A stretch of DNA of 64,000 nucleotides from Calothrix sp. HK-06 (GCF_001904745.1 NZ_MRCD01000031.1:22481-86480); one strand, 5' to 3'; numbered from the stretch's first letter, positions 8,123 through 16,958 are shown. The notes: generated by a model not told the origin, from the sequence alone. Made by a program: numbers and translations.

Positions 8123-8677
8123 ATGAAAACGCGCTTAACAACTGATACTCCGATAGGAAGCTACGCACCAGATTTTGAACTGCCAGGTATTGACGGGCAG
8201 GTTCATCATCTCAGTCGTTATCTCGAAAAGTTCTACGCAGTTGGCGTCGTTTTGATGTGCAACTACTGCCCTTATGTTGGACATTACCTGGAACGGTTGA
8301 AACAAATTCAACAAGAGTTTTCAAGCTTTGGGTTTACGCTAATTGGCGTAAATGGCAGCGCTGCTAACCAAGACTTAGTGGAAAGTTTTGACCGGATGAA
8401 AGGTTTTGCCCAGAAGCATGAACTTAACTTTCCCTACCTATGGGACTCAACGCAAGATGTAACCCGCAGTTTTGGCGCCATGACTACGCCAATGTGTTTT
8501 TTAATAGATTCTGAAGGAAGAGTACGATATCGCGGGCAAATAGACGACAACCCGGAACACCCGGAAGCAGTGCAGGTACGATATCTTAGAAGTGCGATAG
8601 CGTCACTGTTTGGTAACAATAATATAGATATTACAGAAACTGAGCCAATCGGCACAAAAATTATTTGGCGTGACTAA
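8123..8677 (+). CDS. Thioredoxin-fold redoxin family protein (AhpC/TSA-like) with CNYCPYV motif
   Basis: This 184-residue protein has the peroxiredoxin/ResA-type thioredoxin fold: APDFELPGIDGQVHHLSRY at the start, then VLMCNYCPYVGHYLERL with a CxxC pair, then the cis-Pro segment AMTTPMCFLIDSEGRVRYRGQIDD. The CNYCPYV version marks a subgroup usually annotated as thioredoxin family protein, with undefined substrates. No signal peptide is visible, so it is predicted to be cytoplasmic. It precedes pyrH on the same strand with a gap of 93 bases. Confidence 0.82.
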   Translation: MKTRLTTDTPIGSYAPDFELPGIDGQVHHLSRYLEKFYAVGVVLMCNYCPYVGHYLERLKQIQQEFSSFGFTLIGVNGSAANQDLVESFDRMKGFAQKHELNFPYLWDSTQDVTRSFGAMTTPMCFLIDSEGRVRYRGQIDDNPEHPEAVQVRYLRSAIASLFGNNNIDITETEPIGTKIIWRD

Positions 8678-8770
8678 AATTTGTCACAAGTAGAGACATA
8701 TTGTCGTCATACTGCTATCTTAAATTGGAGGAAATTACAACTTTTTTTCTTTGAAATAAAACGAAACTTC

Positions 8771-9499
8771 ATGGGTACACATTACCGACGGGTTTTACTT
8801 AAACTGAGCGGTGAAGCCCTAATGGGCAACATGGGTTATGGAATTGACCCCGAAGTGGTCAAGAACATAGGACAAGAAGTAGCAGAGGTAGTAGCCACAG
8901 GTGTTCAACTCGCTATTGTCGTAGGGGGGGGCAATATATTTAGAGGTGTCAAAGCCGCGTCGGCAGGAATGGACAGAGCAACCGCTGACTACATTGGCAT
9001 GATTGCCACGGTAATGAACGCCATGACACTCCAAGACTCCCTTGAACGTATAGGAGTACAAACACGAGTTTTAACGGCTATTGCTATGCAAGAACTCGCA
9101 GAACCTTATATTCGTCGTCGCGCCATCCGTCATCTTGAAAAAGGACGGGTGGTTATTTTTGGCGCCGGTTCTGGAAACCCATTTTTTACCACCGACACTG
9201 CTGCGGCACTACGCGCGGCTGAAATTGAGGCAGAAGTCATTTTCAAAGCTACAAAAGTAGATGGTATTTATGATGCTGACCCGATGAAAGTACCTGACGC
9301 CAAACGCTATAAGACTTTGACTTATTCTCACGTTTTGGCAAAAGATTTGCGAGTAATGGACAGTACCGCGATAGCCTTATGTAAGGAGAATAATATTCCA
9401 ATTCTCGTCTTTGATCTAACCACTAGTGGTAATATTTACCGCGCAGTTGTGGGAGAATCGATTGGAACGCTTGTGGGAGGTTCTTGTGAAGTTAGCTGA
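8771..9499 (+). CDS. pyrH: Uridylate kinase (UMP kinase)
   Basis: PyrH phosphorylates UMP to UDP in pyrimidine nucleotide synthesis. The sequence shows the amino-acid-kinase fold: [61 protein letters not shown] and [13 protein letters not shown]. The frame is open 30 codons further upstream, but ATG 8771 ([17 protein letters not shown]) matches the normal family N-terminus. Its 3' end overlaps frr by 14 bases, the usual pyrH-frr arrangement. Confidence 0.95.
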   Translation: MGTHYRRVLLKLSGEALMGNMGYGIDPEVVKNIGQEVAEVVATGVQLAIVVGGGNIFRGVKAASAGMDRATADYIGMIATVMNAMTLQDSLERIGVQTRVLTAIAMQELAEPYIRRRAIRHLEKGRVVIFGAGSGNPFFTTDTAAALRAAEIEAEVIFKATKVDGIYDADPMKVPDAKRYKTLTYSHVLAKDLRVMDSTAIALCKENNIPILVFDLTTSGNIYRAVVGESIGTLVGGSCEVS

Positions 9500-10034
9500 C
9501 GCTGAGAGTACCATGCAAAAGACCGTTGAATCAACGCTACGGTCTTTCAATACTATTCGCACTGGGCGCGCGAATTCGAGTTTACTCGACAGAATTTCTG
9601 TAGAGTATTACGGTACGCCTACATCTTTGAAATCGCTTGCGAACATTAGTACTCCAGATGCGACAACTATTTTAATTCAGCCTTACGATAGAAACACACT
9701 AAATCTCATCGAAAAGGCAATTTCACTGTCGGATGTGGGTTTAACGCCCAGTAACGATGGTTCTGTGATTCGCCTGAATATTCCGCAATTAACGACCGAA
9801 CGGCGGAAAGAATTTGTCAAAATTGCAGCTAAATATGCCGAAGAAGGGCGCGTTGCAATTCGTAACATTCGTCGTGATGGCGTTGAGTCGATTCGCAAGC
9901 AGGAAAAGGCATCAGAAATATCTGAGGATGAAGCTCGCGACTTACAAGACAAACTACAAAAACTAACAGACAAATATACTGCTAAAATTAACGATTTACT
10001 AGCGGAGAAAGAAAAAGACATTACTACTGTCTAG
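9486..10034 (+). CDS. frr: Ribosome recycling factor
   Basis: RRF splits the post-termination ribosome together with EF-G. Diagnostic segments are [30 protein letters not shown] text (here [14 protein letters not shown]), ILIQPYD and [16 protein letters not shown], and the length of 182 residues is normal. The frame is open upstream, but the start is placed at GTG 9486. It has GGGAGG at 9475-9480 with a 5-base spacer and gives the family-like N-terminus [16 protein letters not shown]. It overlaps the end of pyrH, so the pair is probably translationally coupled. A terminator hairpin lies about 40 bases past its stop. Confidence 0.95.
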   Translation: MKLADAESTMQKTVESTLRSFNTIRTGRANSSLLDRISVEYYGTPTSLKSLANISTPDATTILIQPYDRNTLNLIEKAISLSDVGLTPSNDGSVIRLNIPQLTTERRKEFVKIAAKYAEEGRVAIRNIRRDGVESIRKQEKASEISEDEARDLQDKLQKLTDKYTAKINDLLAEKEKDITTV

Positions 10035-10074
10035 ATCTAACTCGGTTAGTCGTTAATACTTTGGGCTGTTGGAC

Positions 10075-10135
10075 GGGGTAAAAGGAGAAGGGTGAAGGGT
10101 GTTTGTTCCTTTGCTTTTTCCTCTTACCCCTTTTT
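10075..10135 (+). terminator. Rho-independent-type terminator after frr
   Basis: GGGGTAAAAGGAGAAG (10075-10090) pairs with CTTTTTCCTCTTACCCC (10114-10130), and five T residues follow. It lies 40 bases past frr and ends the pyrH-frr unit. Confidence 0.7.
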
Positions 10136-10186
10136 AAGCTTTACTGTCTTTTTAATAAGACTTTATTCAGGTAGGTATAAAATCTT

Positions 10187-11308
10187 ATGTATGACTGTAT
10201 AATTATTGGCACCGGACCTGCGGGTGGAACTGCTGCCTATCATTTGAGCAAGCGGGGACGTTCAGTATTAGTTATAGAAAAAGAATCTTTACCACGATAT
10301 AAACCTTGTGGTGGTGGAGTATCTCCTCAGATCGCTGAATGGTTTGACTTTGATTTTAGTCCAGCAATTTCGGTTAAAGCTGATACTATTCGCTTCACTT
10401 GGAAAATGGAGGATGTTGTTGAGGTTGAGTTACAAACACCAGAGCCAGTATGGTTAGTTCGCCGTGATGTATTCGACCATTTTATTATTCAGCAGGCTCA
10501 AAAGCAAGGTGCCGAACTACGCGATAACACCGAAGTAACAGGTATTGAATTTAGAAGTGATTACTGGGAAGTTAATACTAAAAATGGATGTTTCCAGGGT
10601 CGCTATATTATCGCTGCTGATGGAGCCTCTGGGCCAATGGCAAAATGGCTTGGTTTTAAAGATAGGTTACGTCGTCTGGCTGGGGCTTTAGAAGCTGAGG
10701 TGCCTGCTATTGTTGAAAGAAAAAATGTCATAGACCTGGAATTTGGCATTGTTAAAAACGGGTATGCGTGGAATTTTCCGAAAGCTGATGGTTATTCGAT
10801 TGGTGTCGGCACTTTTATTGGTGGGCAAGCACAGAACTTTAAAAAAATCGTTGACGAATACGGCAAGAGCTTTAATTTGAATGTTAGTACGTGTAAACAG
10901 TATGGTCATGCTCTGTGTTTATGGAACGGTGAACAAACTCTTCACACTACTAATGCTGTTTTAGCTGGTGAAGCTGCTTGTGTTGTTGACCCAATGACTG
11001 CTGAAGGTATTCGTCCGTCCATTTTTAGCGGACTAAAAGCTAGTGATGCTATCGATGACGCTCTTAGTGGTGATATCAACGCACTGGAAAATTACTCTAA
11101 CATTATGAATTCTGAATGGGGCGCCGATATGGCGTGGGCTTCAAAAATAGCAAGTCTTTTTTACCGTCTGCCTCACGTTGGCTATAACCTAGGTGTTAAA
11201 CGTCCAAGTGGTCCACAATTGATGGGCAAAATTCTTTGCGGACAATTACGTTATAGAGATGTTGCTGGTCGTGCGATTAAACGTTTAACTCCTTTTAGCG
11301 GTAGTTAA
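10187..11308 (+). CDS. Geranylgeranyl reductase family FAD-dependent oxidoreductase
   Basis: The flavoprotein has an N-terminal Rossmann FAD motif (YDCIIIGTGPAGGTAAYHL), the PRYKPCGGGVS signature of geranylgeranyl-reductase-family enzymes, IIAADGASGPMAKWLG, and the second FAD motif LAGEAACVVDPMTAEGIRPS. At 373 residues it is shorter and differently organised from the ChlP enzyme of chlorophyll and tocopherol synthesis. I therefore call only the family: it probably reduces an isoprenoid or lipid substrate. No membrane segment is evident. It is transcribed from its own region after the frr terminator. Confidence 0.8.
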   Translation: MYDCIIIGTGPAGGTAAYHLSKRGRSVLVIEKESLPRYKPCGGGVSPQIAEWFDFDFSPAISVKADTIRFTWKMEDVVEVELQTPEPVWLVRRDVFDHFIIQQAQKQGAELRDNTEVTGIEFRSDYWEVNTKNGCFQGRYIIAADGASGPMAKWLGFKDRLRRLAGALEAEVPAIVERKNVIDLEFGIVKNGYAWNFPKADGYSIGVGTFIGGQAQNFKKIVDEYGKSFNLNVSTCKQYGHALCLWNGEQTLHTTNAVLAGEAACVVDPMTAEGIRPSIFSGLKASDAIDDALSGDINALENYSNIMNSEWGADMAWASKIASLFYRLPHVGYNLGVKRPSGPQLMGKILCGQLRYRDVAGRAIKRLTPFSGS

Positions 11309-11672
11309 AAAATTTGTAGTTTTTAGGGTTGGGTTGCACCCAACCTACATCTATTAACTTGATATTAGAGTGTTAACAAGAAGCTAGATGCAATGTGATT
11401 ATTTATAATTAATTTTACTTATTTTTATTTTTAGAAAGAATATTTGGGATTAAGTAAGAGCAAAAATCAAAGCAGCCAGATATGACTCTAGCTGCTAAAA
11501 GTAACATCGAATTTTTTGCACTCATTCCCAACGTGCGTAGTAATCTGTCGGGAATGTATCAATCGGCTAAATTTAAGATAGCGAAAATTTCGGTAATAGA
11601 GTGCCGTTTATAACACGATACAGTTTGTAAGCCTGTGGTTAAAACTAGTTGATTAACTCTATTGCTGAAAAT
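11309..11672. other. Convergent intergenic region with a GGTTGGGT hairpin
   Basis: The region lies between two convergent genes. A short hairpin of the GTAGGTTGGG family occupies 11325-11347 just past the flavoprotein stop. Beyond it the DNA is AT-rich, and I see no further gene, RNA or repeat. Confidence 0.45.
11325..11347. repeat. GGTTGGGT...ACCCAACC hairpin repeat
   Basis: An 8-bp perfect stem (11328-11335 with 11338-11345) with a 2-base centre lies 20 bases past the flavoprotein stop. It is a member of the CCAACCTAC family, with others at 5139-5212, 43098-43128, 48355-48383 and 53178-53251, and is likely to act as a terminator. Confidence 0.6.
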
Positions 11673-12116
11673 TTACTCTTCGTCATCTTCATCTTCATCT
11701 TCATCTTCGTCATCGATATCTGAGTCCTCTAACTGGGAACTCTTTTTATCGCCGTCAACTTGAATCAGATGAATATGTTTGTATCCAAGCTTAATTTCAA
11801 ACTCATCACCAGGCTCTAAACCCATTGCTTTGGTATATGTTGCACCAATAACAATTTGACCGTTTTGATGGACACTAACACGGTACGTAGGTTCACGACC
11901 ACGACCATCTTTGGGAGATTCTGGACTTAAAGGAATTCCTCGAGCCGATAGCAAAGCGTCGTAAAAATCAGTCAAGTTTACTCGTACTTGACCACCTTTA
12001 GTAGTGGTGTAATAACCACATTGTTTAGCTCTTTCTCGTCTTGGTAAAGTTGAAAGCTCTTTGACTTTAGCAAGCAGGGCTTTTCCGGTTAATGGTGCGG
12101 TAGCTGTTTCACTCAT
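11673..12116 (-). CDS. cyAbrB family transcriptional regulator
   Basis: This is a cyanobacterial AbrB-like regulator of 147 residues. The conserved lead TATAPLTGKALLAKVKELS is followed by RRERAKQCGYYT and the AbrB-type DNA-binding segment YRVSVHQNGQIVIGATYTKAMGLEPGDEFEIKLG (in two parts, about residues 80-115). The C-terminus is an almost pure Asp/Glu tail. cyAbrB proteins adjust carbon/nitrogen metabolism and bind DNA with low sequence specificity. The start is put at the ATG giving MSETATAPL, three codons inside the longest frame, to match the family. The upstream region is unusually long. Confidence 0.9.
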   Translation of the reverse strand: MSETATAPLTGKALLAKVKELSTLPRRERAKQCGYYTTTKGGQVRVNLTDFYDALLSARGIPLSPESPKDGRGREPTYRVSVHQNGQIVIGATYTKAMGLEPGDEFEIKLGYKHIHLIQVDGDKKSSQLEDSDIDDEDEDEDEDDEE

Positions 12117-12892
12117 TCGATTCAAATTATCCTATAAAGGTCTCCAAACGTTTTAACTGGGTAATGAAATACCACATAATGAGCCAATTTCAATTTGCAC
12201 GGCGGCTCATATCCAGGGGTTACGGCAGATTCCTGCTTATGAAGAACTTTGAAACTTTCTGCTATGAAGGTTTCCCTTACACAAAAAGAGTTCAAATATA
12301 TTAGCAGGTTTGAAACGCGGTAATATTACGGCATTTGTAACCATCATTCGCCATCGGTCAGAGAATTCTTTTCTACGACTGGCATTGATGTGGCAATTTG
12401 ACTTCAAGCCAACAAAGGTAAAATCGGTGGCTGAAAGATTGTGAGGAGGGGAGCGCGCTCGTTCCAGAATTACATTCAGGAAAATTTGGCTCATCAAGAT
12501 TCGATACCTGCTCATGTTCTATAACAGCTATGTTATAGACTTGCACATGGAACAGGCTTTTAACGACTGCACTTACCCAAATCGAGAAACAAGTCTTAGA
12601 ATGCGCGCATTCATTAACTCACTTCAAGAGCGAACAGTGCATAGTATATATCGAGGGTATTGAGGTTATACACCTTTTTCTCGTACATGTAAAGACGATA
12701 TTTTCACGTCTTTACAATTACGAATAAACAAAGCGGTAATATTCGCACAGTCAGGGCGATTTACACTCGATTTGTCACTCCGTTATTTTATATTAAATAC
12801 TAGCATGGACTAATAATAGCAAAATATTTATTTAATTTAGAATTAAATTTACGATACACTTTATATATAAATTTCTACCTTTAGGGTGAGTA

Positions 12893-13158
12893 TTGGCTAC
12901 TCAAGAAATCAAAATTCACCATCCGATGCCTTACATATTTCAGCAACATGAGAATCAGCGAAGGCTAAATTCTTGGGTATTGGATGAGATGTTGATGTCT
13001 CGGCAAGACAATTTAACAATTCTATATATCCAACAACTACAACCTTACGGGTCAGTGTTGATGTTCGTGTCAAATACGTGTTTGAACATATTTACATATT
13101 GGAGGGTTACGTGAGCCACGGGTATGGAGAGGTTGCTTTGCTTGTTATAGCTGCTTAA
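12893..13158 (+). pseudogene. Possible frame-shifted gene remnant
   Basis: TTG 12893, preceded by GGGTGAG, opens MATQEIKIHHPMPYIFQQ... and ends in a TGA near 13114. A second frame, offset by two bases, is open across the 3' half and reads ...LRVSVDVRVKYVFEHIYILEG and on to TAA near 13158. Together they could be one gene with a frameshift near 13040. No family is recognised in either part, and chance open frames are quite possible. Confidence 0.25.
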
Positions 13159-13276
13159 TATTGCCTGTGTAAGCCCAACCAACTCTTATAAGCTTGTAGT
13201 GTCTTGGATATTACGCTTATGTAATTGAATCAGATTCTGAGCATATGGATTTAGATTTAATGGTTATACTTGGAAG

Positions 13277-13423
13277 ATGTTAAAACCAATTGGAGGCGTA
13301 GAAGTGAACTTTTATGACCAGCAGAGTGTTGTAGTCCGCTGTAAGTTGGGCAAGACTATAAGGCGCCGCGCGTTTCATCTTAAGTGTGCTGTAATCAAGA
13401 CATTTGCGGTTCTTGAGTACTAA
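13277..13423 (+). CDS. Possible 48-residue small protein
   Basis: ATG 13277 opens a frame with mixed hydrophobic and basic content (MLKPIGGVEVNFYDQQSVVV, then a basic segment KTIRRRAFHLKC) ending at TAA 13421-13423. It contains a GGCGCC site at 13362. In this window such sites are almost confined to genes, which is weak support that the frame is or was coding. No homologue is known to me. Confidence 0.25.
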   Translation: MLKPIGGVEVNFYDQQSVVVRCKLGKTIRRRAFHLKCAVIKTFAVLEY

Positions 13424-13518
13424 AGAGCAGGGATTGATGATATTGAGTGAGAATAATAGCCACTGCGGTGTGTAATAGATATTGACCGAGTTAAATACGA
13501 TATATAGGATTTGTGTAT

Positions 13519-14526
13519 ATGGAAGTTATCTTTAAAATTATTCGACAAAAACCGAACTCCGAGCCTTCCGTGCAGGATTATTTGGTGGAAACCGAGCCTG
13601 GAAATACAATCCTCGACTGCCTTAATAAAATTAAGTGGGAGCAAGATGGAACTCTAGCATTCCGTAAGAATTGCCGTAACACTATTTGCGGTAGTTGTGC
13701 AATGCGAATCAACGGACGTTCGGCTTTGGCTTGTAAAGAAAATGTTGGCAGCGAGATTGAGTTCTTAAAATCATCATATGAAAATACAGCTATAACAAAT
13801 ACTTACGAGGGTAAACCAGTTTTAACAGTGGCGCCTCTGGGTAATATGCCTGTTATTAAAGATTTAATAGTTGATATGAACGCTTTTTGGGACAATCTTG
13901 AAGCTGTGGCACCATACGTTAGTACTGCTGGACGACAAGTACCAGAACGTGAATTCTTACAAACACCATCGGAACGCGCACTTCTTGACCAAACTGGTAA
14001 TTGTATTATGTGTGGCGCCTGTTACTCGGAATGTAATGCGCGCGAGGTGAATCAAAATTTTGTAGGGCCTCATGCACTAGCAAAAGCATATCGAATGGTA
14101 GCAGACTCACGCGATAACAACACAGAAAATCGATTAGAAAATTATAACGAAGATAGTAAAGGTGTTTGGGGGTGTACTCGTTGTTATAATTGCAACTCCG
14201 TTTGTCCAATGGATGTTGCTCCCTTAGATCAAATCACTAAAATTAAACAAGAAATTCTAGAGCGGAAACAAAAAAGCGATGGTCGCTCAATTCGTCACCG
14301 TAAAGTTTTAATTGATTTAGTAAAAAATGGTGGTTGGATCGATGAGCGTAAATTTGGGTTACAAGTAGTTGGAAATCAATTTCAAGACCTCAATGGTTTA
14401 TTAAGTATTGCTCCTTTAGGATTACGAATGCTCAAGCGTGGCAAATTTCCTCTCAAATTTGAGCCATCTGAAGGAACACAACAAGTTCGTTCTTTAATTG
14501 AGGCGGTGAAGAAAGAAGAAAGTTAG
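13519..14526 (+). CDS. sdhB: Succinate dehydrogenase/fumarate reductase iron-sulfur subunit
   Basis: SdhB carries the iron-sulfur relay between flavoprotein and quinone. The N-terminal ferredoxin domain shows the 2Fe-2S ligands in RKNCRNTICGSCAMRINGRS ... ALAC. The C-terminal helical domain shows CIMCGACYSEC and CTRCYNCNSVCP for the 4Fe-4S and 3Fe-4S clusters. An in-frame GTG lies 6 bases upstream of ATG 13519; the ATG (MEVIFKIIRQKP) fits the family. At 335 residues it is longer than E. coli SdhB, owing to a C-terminal extension seen in cyanobacteria. No sdhA or membrane anchor gene is adjacent. Confidence 0.9.
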   Translation: MEVIFKIIRQKPNSEPSVQDYLVETEPGNTILDCLNKIKWEQDGTLAFRKNCRNTICGSCAMRINGRSALACKENVGSEIEFLKSSYENTAITNTYEGKPVLTVAPLGNMPVIKDLIVDMNAFWDNLEAVAPYVSTAGRQVPEREFLQTPSERALLDQTGNCIMCGACYSECNAREVNQNFVGPHALAKAYRMVADSRDNNTENRLENYNEDSKGVWGCTRCYNCNSVCPMDVAPLDQITKIKQEILERKQKSDGRSIRHRKVLIDLVKNGGWIDERKFGLQVVGNQFQDLNGLLSIAPLGLRMLKRGKFPLKFEPSEGTQQVRSLIEAVKKEES

Positions 14527-14535
14527 AGTTGGGGA

Positions 14536-14594
14536 GGGGCGGGTTTACGAAATTTTTTATTATAAGTAGGTTATGGGTTAACCCGCCCGTACAG
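14536..14594. repeat. GGGCGGGTTTAC...GGTTAACCCGCCCGTACA hairpin repeat
   Basis: GGGCGGGTT pairs with the AACCCGCCC of the right arm across an AT-rich loop. It lies between the convergent ends of sdhB and the lipoprotein gene and probably works as a bidirectional terminator. It is the same family as 3334-3433 and 39240-39299. Confidence 0.7.
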
Positions 14595-14613
14595 AATTTA
14601 GTTTTTTAATTTA

Positions 14614-15144
14614 TTATCTTGGGTCTTGGGGGATATTTAGGGGTTGTCCTGATGCTCGGTCGTACACTAGTATGTCCCACTGACCGTTTACTGTTGTCTC
14701 GAAAGCAATTCTACTACCATCTGCGCTAATAGTAGGATTGCGAACTTCTGACTGCAAATTTGTCGTTAAATTGCGTGATTGTCGTGTTTCTCTATCGTAA
14801 ATAAATATACCTGACCTTCCTTGACGACTTGCGGCAAATACGATGTAGCGACCGCTTTCTGTAACGCTAGGATGTGAGGTAATTGTGTCAAATGAATTTA
14901 AGCCAGGTAAATCTATTAAGAAGCTTGTAGCTGTATCAAACATGTATACATCTTGACTGCCTCTACGGTCGCTAGTGAAAACGATATATCTACTTGATAT
15001 TTGAGGGTTTAATTCTGAAGCAAAACTATTTAGACCTCTGCCACCTGGGTCGAAAGGATAGCTTAATATACGTGGATATCCACCACATCCACCTAAAAAG
15101 CCTAAGCTTAACAATAAGGGTATAAAAATAGATTTATTTGTCAT
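14614..15144 (-). CDS. TolB-like (WD40/PD40 beta-propeller) lipoprotein, copy 2
   Basis: This is a 176-residue exported protein. The hydrophobic signal peptide ends in a lipobox (LGFLGGC, Cys at about residue 20). Three PD40-type blades follow: ISSRYIVFTSDRRGSQDVYM, VTESGRYIVFAASRQGRSGIFIY and ISADGSRIAFETTVNGQWDI. With only three blades it cannot close a six-bladed TolB propeller alone, so it may oligomerise or pair with its neighbour. The upstream gene (15189-15737) has the same plan and a nearly identical last blade (GQWDI), indicating tandem duplication. Function unknown; envelope location inferred. Confidence 0.75.
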   Translation of the reverse strand: MTNKSIFIPLLLSLGFLGGCGGYPRILSYPFDPGGRGLNSFASELNPQISSRYIVFTSDRRGSQDVYMFDTATSFLIDLPGLNSFDTITSHPSVTESGRYIVFAASRQGRSGIFIYDRETRQSRNLTTNLQSEVRNPTISADGSRIAFETTVNGQWDILVYDRASGQPLNIPQDPR

Positions 15145-15188
15145 GCTTTTATGTAGCCGTATTAGCCATACTCAATATTAAGGTGATA

Positions 15189-15737
15189 TTAGGGTGGATT
15201 GATTGGTGCCCCATTTGGAATATCTAGCTCAATATTTGGACCTCGGTCGAGTACTTCAATATCCCATTGACCGCGTGCGCTAGTTTCAAATACTACATAT
15301 CGCCCATCTGGACTAATGTTAGGATTACGCAACCAGCCGCGATAAACAGGGGTGAGAATCTGCGATTGTTGGGCAGCACGGTCATACAGTCCAACAACGG
15401 GTCTACCTTGGTCGCTTGTAATATAAGCAACATAACGTCCTGTGTAGCTTAAACTTGGACTCTCAATAATTGTATCGGGTCGCGTTAAACGTGGGATACG
15501 GAAGAATTCCTGCTGTTGCAAATCGTATATTAGTAGTTGATGGGCGCCGTTACGATTTGAAATAAACGCTAAGAAACGTCCGTTACCGCTCAACGCTGGT
15601 TGTTCTTCGGTAAAACGACTGTTGAGCGATGTCGGACCTATAGGAATATTGTCAGAACTGCAAGAAGTAACGACTAAACTAAAAAGTAGACTCCAATGGA
15701 TTTTATTTTGGAGCCATTTAGGTGTAAGTTTTTTCAC
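15189..15737 (-). CDS. TolB-like (PD40 beta-propeller) lipoprotein, copy 1
   Basis: This is a 182-residue exported protein with a basic N-terminus, hydrophobic core and lipobox (LVVTSC). Three PD40 blades are visible: LSGNGRFLAFISNRNGAHQL, LSYTGRYVAYITSDQGRPVV and ISPDGRYVVFETSARGQWDI. It is 45 bases upstream of its paralogue in the same orientation, and the pair is probably one transcript, perhaps with ycf66 (64 bases further upstream). The pairing of two half-size propellers is notable, since two triple-blade proteins could in principle build one six-bladed ring. Confidence 0.75.
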   Translation of the reverse strand: MKKLTPKWLQNKIHWSLLFSLVVTSCSSDNIPIGPTSLNSRFTEEQPALSGNGRFLAFISNRNGAHQLLIYDLQQQEFFRIPRLTRPDTIIESPSLSYTGRYVAYITSDQGRPVVGLYDRAAQQSQILTPVYRGWLRNPNISPDGRYVVFETSARGQWDIEVLDRGPNIELDIPNGAPINPP

Positions 15738-15801
15738 CTTAACTATTTTCCATCGGGTTCACGCTCACCTATTTAAATTAAAACAGGTCAGTGTAATATT
15801 A

Positions 15802-16749
15802 CTAGCTCATTGGCAAATCGTCATCATCAAACTTATTTGGTCGCTCTGGCCTTTCTTTTGGTTGCTCAAGCGGTGTATAATCAGCGGTTGGTATTGATTC
15901 ATCTATATCGAAATTATCTGAACGCGCTCCTTCTGAGGAAGGTCTTCTGCGTCTAGATCTCGTTGGTGCGACATCATCATTAGGACGAATGTCTGGACGT
16001 TCGGAACTGCTGCCACGACGTGAAGTTCTACGTTCTTCGCTAGCTGGGCTATCCCAATCTTCGTTATTGCCCCTTAAGGAGCTTGAAGAATTCCAATCGT
16101 CGTCATCAAATTTTTGGGAAGTACGACCCTCTGTACGAGATGTACGGCGCCGAGCGGGTTTATCGGTGGTTAAATCATTTCTATCGCTATTAGTGCGACG
16201 CGATGAACGACGTGAAGAATCTACGTCCGAATCTTGATAATCATCGTAACCGCTTCTAGGGCGCCGTTCGGGATTACTACCACGAATTCGAGGACGTTCT
16301 TGATATTCATCGTCCTCATAATAAGGAAGTGGCTCTAAGTCCATGTCTACCCGTTCAGCTTTAGAAGTTCTACGATAACTTCCGTAGTTTTTACTAACAG
16401 GACGGTCTTCGTCAACAATTGGTGTATTGCGCTTTGCTTGTTCGGTTGCAATACTTCGCAAACGAATACTCTCATAAGCAAAAAACACTGTTGACCCTAC
16501 AAGCATTAATTGACCAAATTGCAAAATCGGGTCAAGGCGCCAACCTTGAAATATTAATATAAATCCGCAAAGCAAACCAACTGCCGCGAAAAATATATCA
16601 TGGTCGCGCGCTAATTCTGGTTTAACGTTACGAATGAAATAGAGAGCTGCCCCAGCCACAGCCAGGAAAATCCCTAAAAAAGTAGCTGGGGTGGCGCCTA
16701 CATTTACTTGAGCCAGAACACTGGCGCTTGTCAGCCCAAAAATTAGCAT
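15802..16749 (-). CDS. ycf66: Ycf66 family protein with long charged tail
   Basis: The N-terminal third matches Ycf66, a membrane protein conserved in cyanobacteria and some plastids. It has a hydrophobic lead (LIFGLTSASVLAQVNVG), then segments around FLGIFLAVAGAALYFIRN, DIFFAAVGLLCGFILIFQGW and LMLVGSTVFFAYESIRLR. From about residue 115 to the end it is a low-complexity tail rich in Arg, Ser, Asp and Glu (RRTSRTEGRTSQKFDDDDW), presumably disordered. The function of Ycf66 is not established. It is upstream of the two lipoprotein genes on the same strand. Confidence 0.88.
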   Translation of the reverse strand: MLIFGLTSASVLAQVNVGATPATFLGIFLAVAGAALYFIRNVKPELARDHDIFFAAVGLLCGFILIFQGWRLDPILQFGQLMLVGSTVFFAYESIRLRSIATEQAKRNTPIVDEDRPVSKNYGSYRRTSKAERVDMDLEPLPYYEDDEYQERPRIRGSNPERRPRSGYDDYQDSDVDSSRRSSRRTNSDRNDLTTDKPARRRTSRTEGRTSQKFDDDDWNSSSSLRGNNEDWDSPASEERRTSRRGSSSERPDIRPNDDVAPTRSRRRRPSSEGARSDNFDIDESIPTADYTPLEQPKERPERPNKFDDDDLPMS

Positions 16750-16860
16750 TATCTTTTACCTAATCTCAAAATCTATGTTAGCGGCTTAATATTAAAAACT
16801 CTACTCTAACAAATCACAATAACAATATATGTACAAGAGGCATCATGATTAGATACAGGA

Positions 16861-16904
16861 CTTTCCCCTAATTTTAGAAGATTTTTTCCAAAATTAGGGG
16901 AAAG
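16861..16904. terminator. Perfect 15-bp stem hairpin downstream of psbX
   Basis: CTTTCCCCTAATTTT (16861-16875) is exactly complementary to AAAATTAGGGGAAAG (16890-16904), with a 14-base loop. It is the second of two strong hairpins between psbX and ycf66 and probably insulates ycf66 from psbX transcription or stabilises the psbX mRNA. Confidence 0.65.
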
Positions 16905-16927
16905 TAGAATCTGTCAAGACTTCAGAC

Positions 16928-16958
16928 AATTTTAAGAGTCACGCTGACTCTCAAAATT
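16928..16958 (-). terminator. Hairpin abutting the psbX stop codon
   Basis: AATTTTAAGAGTCA pairs with TGACTCTCAAAATT (one mismatch in 14 bp) across CGC. The stem ends at the base next to the psbX stop codon and has A/T-rich flanks, a typical terminator or 3'-stabilising layout for a short, highly expressed gene. Confidence 0.65.

Larger units (their letters stand above)
12117..13518. other. 1.4-kb gene-poor region between cyAbrB and sdhB
   Basis: The region separates divergent genes and has no convincing intact gene. A short palindrome CTATAAC-N6-GTTATAG lies near 12515-12534. A 73-codon TTG-start frame (12893-13114) and a second open frame overlapping its 3' part (about 12995-13158) look like a frame-shifted remnant. 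A 48-codon frame lies at 13277-13423. Extended leader RNAs for cyAbrB or sdhB are also possible. Confidence 0.45.

Noticed and set aside
7986..8168. 60-codon minus-strand frame before the thioredoxin-like gene
   Set aside because: It overlaps the start of a confident gene on the other strand and has no recognisable feature.
10187..11308. The flavoprotein as ChlP
   Set aside because: It lacks the usual ChlP length and N-terminal layout; only the broader geranylgeranyl reductase family is supported.
12237..12515. 92-codon minus-strand frame upstream of cyAbrB
   Set aside because: No domain, no ribosome-binding site, and composition that looks like intergenic DNA; more likely part of the cyAbrB promoter region.
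14614..15144. The lipoprotein as TolB itself
   Set aside because: TolB has an N-terminal alpha/beta domain and a six-bladed propeller; this protein has a lipobox and only three blades.
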